DNA of 5,664 bases from Anaerolineae bacterium (GTDB taxonomy: Bacteria; Chloroflexota; Anaerolineae; Anaerolineales; Villigracilaceae). The position numbers were made by a program, and so were the translations under genes. Where the stretch lies: assembly GCA_003141915.1 (NCBI GenBank), contig PLNY01000138.1:1-5664 (forward strand), read 5' to 3'. The notes beneath the pieces are model-generated. The model was given only the letters and a program-made list of their open reading frames with translations, searched no databases and was not told the origin of the DNA. Position 1 is the stretch's first letter, and each line of letters starts with the position of its first letter. Below are positions 1 to 4,499 of this stretch, piece by piece.

Positions 1-290
1 GATGCCTCCGCAACTTCATACGGCACGCGCTTCTTCGTGCGTTCCACTTCGGGATCATCGAACTTGCGTCCCATGAAACGCTTGATCGAGAAGACGGTGT
101 TCTGTGCGTTGATGATGGCTTGATTGCGCGCGACGCGTCCAACCAGCCGCTCATGATTTTTATTGACCGCCACCACCGATGGCACCAACCGCTCGCCTTC
201 GGAGGATGGAACCACAACTGGTTCGCCACCCTGCATCACCGCCACGACAGAGTTGGTGGTACCGAGATCAATACCAATGATTTTTGCCAT
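1..290 (-). CDS. dnaK: Molecular chaperone DnaK (Hsp70), N-terminal fragment cut by the window edge
   Basis: DnaK is the cytosolic ATP-driven Hsp70 chaperone that binds unfolded polypeptides and works with DnaJ and GrpE. Only the first 96 codons (plus two bases) are in the window; the rest lies to the left. The translation begins MAKIIGIDLGTTNS, with the Hsp70 phosphate-binding loop DLGTTNS at residues 8-14. It aligns without gaps, by eye, to the start of E. coli DnaK: EGERLVPSVV at 31-40, the NAQNT block at 61-65, and IKRFMG at 69-74, where Lys70 matches the catalytic Lys70 of E. coli. The ATG at 290 is supported by a good Shine-Dalgarno AAAGGAG ten bases upstream. It is the third gene of the hrcA-grpE-dnaK operon, 58 nt after the grpE stop. 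The fragment is intact, with no frameshift. The identification is essentially certain; the substrate-binding domain cannot be judged. Confidence 0.98.
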   Translation of the reverse strand, partial: MAKIIGIDLGTTNSVVAVMQGGEPVVVPSSEGERLVPSVVAVNKNHERLVGRVARNQAIINAQNTVFSIKRFMGRKFDDPEVERTKKRVPYEVAEA

Positions 291-300
291 GAAATAATTT

Positions 301-307
301 CTCCTTT
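301..307 (-). promoter_or_regulatory. Ribosome binding site of dnaK
   Basis: On the minus strand this reads AAAGGAG, a near-perfect Shine-Dalgarno, with a 10-nt spacer to the dnaK ATG at 290. It is the strongest ribosome binding site in the window. grpE, hrcA, the kinase gene and the rightward gene have weak or absent ones. This suggests dnaK is translated most efficiently within the operon (inference). Confidence 0.85.
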
Positions 308-313
308 GTTCAC

Positions 314-343
314 CGTAGGGCAGGATCGCGATCCGCACCTACG
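314..343. repeat. 30-nt REP-like imperfect palindrome between grpE and dnaK
   Basis: The sequence is symmetric about the point between 328 and 329. Twelve of 15 base pairs match: an outer arm of six (CGTAGG/CCTACG), three mismatches, then a perfect 12-bp core GGATCGCGATCC (323-334). As RNA it would form a hairpin just after the grpE stop (349) and just before the dnaK Shine-Dalgarno (301-307). No T-run follows on the minus strand, so it is not an intrinsic terminator. The shape, GTAGG ends around a GC-rich GATC-containing core, resembles short dispersed intergenic palindromes found in many copies in some bacterial genomes. Whether it is dispersed here cannot be told from one window, which holds only this copy. 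Alternatives are a transcript stabiliser or processing site. Confidence 0.7.
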
Positions 344-348
344 AATAT

Positions 349-906
349 TTATTGTGCCACCCTCACCAGCGCGGGTCGAATCACATGATCGCCCAGCATA
401 TAACCACTCTGCACCACCGCGATCACATGACCACTTTCAACAGTCGCATTCGGTTCATGCGAAATCGCCTCGTGGAAATTCGGATCAAACAACTGGCCCT
501 CCGCTTCGATGCGCGTCACGCCTTCGGATTCAAGAATGGACTGCAATTTCTTGTGAATCAATTCAATCCCGCCAATCCACGAGCCGGAATCCGCTGGACG
601 ATTTTGTAAAGCGCGTTCGAGGTCATCCAGCACCGGCAGGAATTTCTTGATGATGTCGCCCTTCATCACAGACTTCATCAATTCCTGATCGCGCTGAACG
701 CGGCTCTTATAATTAATAAAGTCAGCCTGTGCGCGTTGCCAGCCGTCACGATGTTCCGCGACTTTGGCTTCGGCTTCTTCGAGTCGCTTCATCAACGCTT
801 CGATCTCCACATTGGCCTGCTCCGCGTTTTCAGGCGACTCTACAGCCTCAGCTTGAGTCTCGTTAACTTCTTCGTCGTTATGCTTGTGATGTTTTTTCTC
901 TGCCAT
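349..906 (-). CDS. grpE: Nucleotide exchange factor GrpE
   Basis: GrpE is a homodimeric co-chaperone that releases ADP from DnaK and so resets the Hsp70 cycle in the cytosol. The 185-residue product has the normal length. Residues 1-35 are a polar, acidic tail with a His/Lys patch (KKHHKHN, 4-10). Residues 35-75 are heptad-like and end in QADFINYKSRVQRD (60-73), the usual end of the long dimerisation helix. Residues 80-130 include FLPVLDDLERAL (89-100), the short helix-bundle part. The C-terminal beta domain that touches DnaK holds GQLFDPNFHEA (137-147) and GYMLGDHVIRPALVRVA (168-184), matching the GrpE signature. It lies 51 nt after hrcA and 58 nt before dnaK on the same strand. The ribosome site is weak (GAGAG/GGAAG within 15 nt of the ATG). 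Nothing is missing or odd in the protein. Confidence 0.97.
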   Translation of the reverse strand: MAEKKHHKHNDEEVNETQAEAVESPENAEQANVEIEALMKRLEEAEAKVAEHRDGWQRAQADFINYKSRVQRDQELMKSVMKGDIIKKFLPVLDDLERALQNRPADSGSWIGGIELIHKKLQSILESEGVTRIEAEGQLFDPNFHEAISHEPNATVESGHVIAVVQSGYMLGDHVIRPALVRVAQ

Positions 907-919
907 ACTTCCACTCTCA

Positions 920-930
920 AGATTTAATCT
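920..930. repeat. Short inverted repeat in the hrcA-grpE gap
   Basis: AGATT-T-AATCT has five-base arms around one central base, 14 bases upstream of the grpE ATG. At this length and AT content it may occur by chance. It is recorded because a second, longer palindrome lies in the same 51-nt gap. Confidence 0.3.
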
Positions 931-943
931 AAAATGATTCCGA

Positions 944-955
944 ATGATCGATCAT
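944..955. repeat. Perfect 12-bp palindrome just downstream of hrcA
   Basis: ATGATCGATCAT is its own reverse complement and starts two bases after the hrcA stop codon (958-960). It has no loop and no T-run, so it is not an intrinsic terminator. It could be a protein-binding site, a processing point between hrcA and grpE, or chance. The hrcA-grpE gap (907-957) also holds the smaller dyad at 920-930. I see no convincing internal promoter in the gap. Confidence 0.45.
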
Positions 956-957
956 CT

Positions 958-1995
958 TTATTCGCCCGCGATCCTATCGTTCACTAAACCGCTCAATAGC
1001 CCGGCGACATACCTTACCGTTGGAATCGTTTTCGCATAAGACATGCGCATGGGACCCAGCACGCCCAGCATACCTGTTGCAAATCCCGGCACGCCGTAAC
1101 GCGCCAGCACCATCGAACATTGGCGTAATTCTTCCCATTCGCCTTCGCCCCCAATCAACACTTGCAAACCTCCGACCGCACTATTAACGGTGGACCGCGC
1201 CAATAAATCCTGCAAGGAGGAGTGTTCTTCAAATAGACGCAGGGCGCGGCGAGCTTCATCTGAATCTGCAAATTCTGGCTCGGATAAAACATTGGTCAAG
1301 CCATCGGTATATACTTCGCCGGATAGACTCTTGCCAGTGCGGTACATTTCCTGGACAATGAGGAACAGAATATCTTGATCGAGCGCGTCGAATCGAGCTG
1401 AGGTGGAGGCGATCTCATCTGCCGCGAGTCCCGCTAAAAGTCCGTTAAGATGCGTCGCGGTCTGACTCAGTTTTTCCTGTGTCACCGGTTCGGCCAATGT
1501 TAAAAGCTGCTGCGAGACTTCACCGCCAATCAACACCAGCACCATCAACACCTGACGCCCCTGCGTTGAAATTAATTCAACGTGTTGAAAACGGGCGCTT
1601 TCGGCGCGCGGCGCCGTCACTACAGACACACCCTGAGATTGATGTGCCAACACGGACGCGGCGAGGTGCATCCACTGATCCACGTCCGAGCGGGCCTGAC
1701 GAAATTGATGCGAGATGGTATGTTCTACCGATTTGGGCAGCTCAGCCTGATTCATCATCTGGCTGACGAAGAAACGATACCCTTCTTCGGTTGGAACGCG
1801 TCCGGCGGAGGTATGAGGCTGGCGAAGATAGCCAAGCTCCGTCAGCGCCGACATCTCGTTGCGGATGGTGGCCGAGGAGAGATCCAGGTGATAATGCTCA
1901 ACCAGCCGCTTCGAGCTTACGGGCTGGGCAGAGTCAATATAATCGCGGATGATGATGAGCAGAAGATTCTTTTGACGTTCAGATAGTTCAGGCAT
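958..1995 (-). CDS. hrcA: Heat-inducible transcription repressor HrcA
   Basis: HrcA is a dimeric DNA-binding repressor that holds class I heat-shock operons off by binding the CIRCE operator; its activity depends on GroEL in the species studied. The 345-residue length is typical. The N-terminal winged helix (1-75) holds MPELSERQ, the QPVSSKRL block (24-31), SSATIRNEM (40-48) and the family signature GYLRQPHTSAGRVPTEEGYR (55-74). The middle is the GAF-like domain with insert. The C-terminal block LGPMRMSYAKTIPTVRYVA (313-331) is the conserved HrcA end. The ATG at 1995 is fixed by an in-frame TGA two codons upstream. No Shine-Dalgarno lies at normal spacing, the nearest purine run (GAGAG) being 17 nt away and inside a hairpin. 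It is the first gene of the operon, with its own promoter. No CIRCE match is seen upstream, which is unusual for an hrcA operon. Confidence 0.97.
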   Translation of the reverse strand: MPELSERQKNLLLIIIRDYIDSAQPVSSKRLVEHYHLDLSSATIRNEMSALTELGYLRQPHTSAGRVPTEEGYRFFVSQMMNQAELPKSVEHTISHQFRQARSDVDQWMHLAASVLAHQSQGVSVVTAPRAESARFQHVELISTQGRQVLMVLVLIGGEVSQQLLTLAEPVTQEKLSQTATHLNGLLAGLAADEIASTSARFDALDQDILFLIVQEMYRTGKSLSGEVYTDGLTNVLSEPEFADSDEARRALRLFEEHSSLQDLLARSTVNSAVGGLQVLIGGEGEWEELRQCSMVLARYGVPGFATGMLGVLGPMRMSYAKTIPTVRYVAGLLSGLVNDRIAGE

Positions 1996-2008
1996 AATTC
2001 ACACAGTT

Positions 2009-2033
2009 GGGACTCTCTTGAAGGAAAGTTCCC
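2009..2033 (-). promoter_or_regulatory. Imperfect inverted repeat (hairpin) in the hrcA leader
   Basis: On the minus strand it reads GGGA-A-CTTTC, a six-base loop CTTCAA, then GAGAG-TCCC. The arms give nine pairs with one G-U wobble and one bulged A. It lies between the predicted start of transcription (about 2040) and the hrcA ATG (1995), the place where a CIRCE operator often sits. It also pairs away GAGAG, the only Shine-Dalgarno-like run in the leader. It could be an RNA structure affecting translation or stability, or a diverged operator. Both are inference. Confidence 0.45.
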
Positions 2034-2046
2034 TCATGAGCATCAA

Positions 2047-2076
2047 ATCATAACATGCGGGCGATAAGAGCGTCAA
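2047..2076 (-). promoter_or_regulatory. Sigma70-type promoter of the hrcA-grpE-dnaK operon
   Basis: On the minus strand the -35 box is TTGACG (2071-2076) and the -10 box is TATGAT (2047-2052), separated by 18 bp. Five of six bases match consensus in each box. Transcription would start near 2040, giving a leader of about 45 nt before the hrcA ATG at 1995. The promoter lies just downstream of the kinase terminator, so the heat-shock operon is transcribed independently of the kinase gene. Confidence 0.8.
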
Positions 2077-2090
2077 TAAGAGGAGTGTAA

Positions 2091-2121
2091 GAAAATAAAA
2101 AGACGGCAGGTTTCTGCCGCC
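2091..2121 (-). terminator. Rho-independent terminator of the kinase gene
   Basis: On the minus strand an eight-pair stem (GGCGGCAG against CTGCCGTC, with one G-U pair) closes an AAAC loop and is followed by TTTTTATTTTC. It starts 19 nt after the kinase stop codon (2140-2142) and ends about 15 bp before the hrcA -35 box. It separates the kinase transcript from the heat-shock operon. There is no T-run on the plus-strand side, so it works in one direction only. Confidence 0.9.
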
Positions 2122-2139
2122 TCATGGCTGGAGAAATTC

Positions 2140-4314
2140 TCAAGGAGATGTCGCGGGTCTCCAAGCGGGATCAAAGTCCACCGCCGGATCAACAGTAATG
2201 CGGGTTCGGTCAGTGCCGGAAGAGGTTGCGTAGAAGATATCCTGGTTCGAGTCGGCGCTCAGCCCTTCAAACACGACCCAAGCGCCATCGGGTGAATAAT
2301 GCACATTCTCCTCCGGCAAAGGATCCATTTTCAATTGATAGGCCGAATCAGTGTTGCGCTTCTCATACGGAATCACCATCACCCATGGCTGGACCGGGCC
2401 GCTGGAGTTTCGCTCATTGAACAAAATCATTTTTCCATTAGGCGACCACTCGGGCAAATAATCCCAAAACGATGGCCCTCTGCGCGCAATCTGCTGTGAG
2501 CCCTGACCGGTATCGGTCATCGTCCAGATTTGATACGCGCCATAACGCTTGAGGGTGTACGCGATTTGATTACTCTGCGGCGACCACGTGGGCTGACGCG
2601 TAATTATATCGGATGTCGTATTGGTAAGACGCTTAACAGATTGATCTGTAAGATTTATCGAATAGATCTGCATATACCCATCGCGCAAAGAGGTGAACGC
2701 AATCCTTTTGCCATCGGGTGACCAGGCCGGTTCGAAGTCGCCCCCGGGAGCGGTTGGCAGCGGCGTGAGGTTACTGCCATCAACATCGATAATATAAAGC
2801 GCAGTATTCGCAAGTGGGGGGTCAGAAAGATCCTGGCGCGCCTTACAAGGCGAAACGAAAACCAACCGTGTTCCATCCGGCGACCAGGAGGGCTGGCATG
2901 CCCCATCGGGCATATTCGTAATTGGTTGAATAACATTGCCGGTCAAGTCACTCAGGTAGATTTGAGGAATACCCGAGCGATCAGAAGCAAAAGCGATCTC
3001 TCCGGTTCCGCCGCCAACAGGCGTTGGCTGCAAAGTAACCGCGGGAGTAGAGGCAGGAGGCTTGCCAGCAGTCAATGTCCCGCCCGCTATCACGCTAACA
3101 AGAGTCGGAGTGAGCGTGAACGTAGCCGTGGGAGTAGAAGTCAGCGTTGGGGATGCGGTTGGGGTAGCCGTCCCGGTTGGAATAGATGTGGGAGTTGATG
3201 GTACTTGAACAAAAGGCAGGGCGCCGCGCATATTCGCGGGCAGGAAACCCGAGCCAAAGTAGGCCGCGCCGAATAGAACACAAACCAAAAGAATCAAAAG
3301 CGACCATAATAGCCAGGCAACGCGTGTCGCGCGCCGCTTGGTGCTGGGCGGCACGAAAGGTTTTTCTTCAACAGGAGGCGGCGGAACCGGTCCCGTCAAC
3401 TGTTTGGGTCTGGGACTTACCGGCTCATTCACCGCGCTTTCAGCAGGAGCTTCAGGAATATCCGGCGGAGGAACAACGGTGTATTTGCCGGTCAATTGCT
3501 GGGTTTTGGACTTGGAATTCAGCAGGGCTTTCTTGAAATCGTCCGCGGTTTGAAAGCGGTCGGCCGGGTCAATCGCCATAGCCTTTTCAATGACCGCGGC
3601 AAGACGACGCGAAACCTTGGGGTTGCGTTTGCGAAGAGGAGTGAGCTGTGCATTATCCATCGCCCGCGCCAGGCCGTCTTCGGGAATGATGCCGCATAGC
3701 GATGCGTATAATGTCGCGCCCAATGAATAAATATCCGTGCGCGGATCTGTGCGCGCGGTACCATACTGTTCCGGCGGGGAATAGCCGGGCGTCATGGCGC
3801 GCGCGCCCGTCGTTGTAGCCTGGGTGCCTTGAACCACTTTCGCCAGGCCAAAATCGACCAGAAAGATATGACCTTCAGGTGTGATCTTGACGTTGCCCGG
3901 CTTGAGATCCCGATGAAGGATGGGCGGCTTGCGCGTGTGCAAATAAGCCAGCGCATCGCACATCGCCGCGCCGACGATGATCGCATCGTCTTCGCTGATT
4001 GTGCCCAAGCGTTCCATGCGCTGGCGTAAATCCTCGCCATCAATAAAATCCATGACGAGATATTGTCCCTGATCGCCGACAACAAAATGATCCGAGACGC
4101 GCGGCAGGTTGGGGTGGCGCAGGTTCGCCAGGATTACCGCTTCCAGCCGGAACTGGCGGGCGTATTCGTCCGTAGTGAAAAGATTTTCCTTGAGGGCGAT
4201 ATCCACGCCGAGATTTTCGTCCACGGCGCGGTAAACGGACCCCATGCCGCCCTGGCCCAGGATCTCGACAATGCGATAGCGTTTATGCAGAAGTGTTCCG
4301 CGTTCGAGAGTCAT
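2140..4314 (-). CDS. Membrane Ser/Thr protein kinase with extracellular TolB/PD40-like propeller
   Basis: This is a predicted receptor-type Hanks kinase of 724 residues. The cytosolic kinase domain (about 13-265) has the glycine loop GQGGMGSVY (20-28), Lys42 in ALKE, Glu58 of helix C, HRDLKPGN (134-141, catalytic Asp136), DFG (154-156), TPGYSPPEQ (175-183), DIYSLG (194-199) and Arg253, so it should be active. Thr167-169 and Thr175 in the activation loop are likely autophosphorylation sites. A Pro-rich juxtamembrane stretch (280-323) leads to one membrane helix (333-353), then a Thr/Pro-rich stalk (371-432). The C-terminal region (437-720) has PD40-type repeats with WSPDG-like motifs at 477, 531, 577, 623 and 673 and a last Trp at 718, fitting a six-bladed TolB-like propeller outside the cell. 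The propeller probably senses a ligand or wall component (inference). The target is unknown. The start follows an extended -10 promoter; the ribosome site is weak (GATGGGAT). The adjacent divergent gene is TgpA-like. Confidence 0.93.
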   Translation of the reverse strand: MTLERGTLLHKRYRIVEILGQGGMGSVYRAVDENLGVDIALKENLFTTDEYARQFRLEAVILANLRHPNLPRVSDHFVVGDQGQYLVMDFIDGEDLRQRMERLGTISEDDAIIVGAAMCDALAYLHTRKPPILHRDLKPGNVKITPEGHIFLVDFGLAKVVQGTQATTTGARAMTPGYSPPEQYGTARTDPRTDIYSLGATLYASLCGIIPEDGLARAMDNAQLTPLRKRNPKVSRRLAAVIEKAMAIDPADRFQTADDFKKALLNSKSKTQQLTGKYTVVPPPDIPEAPAESAVNEPVSPRPKQLTGPVPPPPVEEKPFVPPSTKRRATRVAWLLWSLLILLVCVLFGAAYFGSGFLPANMRGALPFVQVPSTPTSIPTGTATPTASPTLTSTPTATFTLTPTLVSVIAGGTLTAGKPPASTPAVTLQPTPVGGGTGEIAFASDRSGIPQIYLSDLTGNVIQPITNMPDGACQPSWSPDGTRLVFVSPCKARQDLSDPPLANTALYIIDVDGSNLTPLPTAPGGDFEPAWSPDGKRIAFTSLRDGYMQIYSINLTDQSVKRLTNTTSDIITRQPTWSPQSNQIAYTLKRYGAYQIWTMTDTGQGSQQIARRGPSFWDYLPEWSPNGKMILFNERNSSGPVQPWVMVIPYEKRNTDSAYQLKMDPLPEENVHYSPDGAWVVFEGLSADSNQDIFYATSSGTDRTRITVDPAVDFDPAWRPATSP
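3019..3204 (-). other. Low-complexity DNA coding for the Thr/Pro-rich stalk of the kinase
   Basis: This stretch encodes residues 371-432, with many Thr-Pro steps (for example STPTSIPTGTATPT at 373-386 and TFTLTPT at 398-404). Short degenerate copies of the Pro-Thr and Thr-Pro codon pairs recur in the DNA. Such stalks usually hold an extracellular domain away from the membrane and may be O-glycosylated. The length is likely to vary between relatives because such repeats slip during replication (inference). Confidence 0.75.
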
Positions 4315-4352
4315 TCCGATCCCATCAAAAAGAGTATGTCCAAAGCATGGTG

Positions 4353-4361
4353 ATTATATCA
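4353..4361 (-). promoter_or_regulatory. Extended -10 promoter of the kinase gene
   Basis: The minus strand reads TGATATAAT: a consensus TATAAT (4353-4358) preceded by the TGn extension. No good -35 box is seen 16-18 bp upstream (the position holds CAATAG), which fits an extended -10 promoter. Transcription would begin near 4346, giving a leader of about 32 nt to the ATG at 4314. The upstream dyad at 4361-4377 touches the TG element. Confidence 0.75.
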
Positions 4362-4377
4362 GATAGCACCCCTATCT
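4361..4377. promoter_or_regulatory. Perfect inverted repeat AGATAG-N5-CTATCT, candidate operator
   Basis: Two perfect six-base arms (4361-4366 and 4372-4377) flank CACCC. The repeat lies exactly between the -35 and -10 positions of the kinase promoter and touches the TG extension. A protein bound here would block RNA polymerase. No regulator is known for it, so the operator role is inference from position and symmetry. Confidence 0.5.
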
Positions 4378-4396
4378 ATTGGGGATGCCAGCCGAT

Positions 4397-4413
4397 TTTC
4401 AATCATATTGAAA
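4397..4413. promoter_or_regulatory. Perfect inverted repeat TTTCAAT-N3-ATTGAAA, candidate operator
   Basis: Two perfect seven-base arms (4397-4403 and 4407-4413) flank CAT. The repeat lies mid-way in the divergent region, about 50 bp upstream of the kinase start of transcription and about 50 bp upstream of the rightward promoter's -35 box. This is a natural place for an activator or a repressor acting on both genes. It has no T-run and is unlikely to be a terminator. The role is inferred. Confidence 0.5.
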
Positions 4414-4465
4414 GGAATCTGTCAATCAAGATTTACTTGTTCGATTTCGTTTCGTTTGATTCTAA

Positions 4466-4493
4466 TTGACGGCTTTAAAAATAGTATTAAACT
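4466..4493 (+). promoter_or_regulatory. Candidate promoter of the transglutaminase-like gene
   Basis: The -35 box is TTGACG (4466-4471) and the -10 box TAAACT (4488-4493), spaced 16 bp; the -10 box matches four of six consensus bases. Transcription would start about 4500, which is the A of the ATG, so the mRNA would be leaderless. An alternative -10 (TATTAA, 4485-4490) is only 13 bp from the -35 box, which is too close. Confidence 0.5.
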
Positions 4494-4499
4494 CAGTAA

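Noticed and set aside
314..343. The grpE-dnaK palindrome as an intrinsic terminator
   Set aside because: There is no T-run after the stem on the minus strand; the following bases are GTGAACAAAGG, which lead into the dnaK ribosome site.
120..650. Plus-strand open frame of 176 codons opposite dnaK and grpE
   Set aside because: It lies opposite two certain genes, crosses their intergenic palindrome, has no ribosome site, and its His/Arg-rich translation resembles no protein family.
1582..1986. Plus-strand open frame of 134 codons opposite hrcA
   Set aside because: hrcA is unmistakable on the other strand over the same bases, and the plus-strand product has no recognisable motif or ribosome site.
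2065..2091. Possible degenerate CIRCE overlapping the hrcA -35 box
   Set aside because: The right arm GAGTGTAAG matches about six of nine consensus bases, but the left arm TAAGAGCGT matches only four of nine, and the two arms are not complementary to each other.
4420..4425. Perfect -35 box TTGACA on the minus strand upstream of the kinase gene
   Set aside because: The only good -10 box near it (TATGAT) is 12 bp away, too close. At 16-18 bp the sequence is poor, and the kinase TATAAT is about 60 bp away.
4421..4470. Long-range inverted repeat GTCAAT ... ATTGAC in the divergent region
   Set aside because: The arms are only six bases and 38 bases apart in an AT-rich stretch. Chance is the simplest explanation, and one arm overlaps the rightward -35 box.
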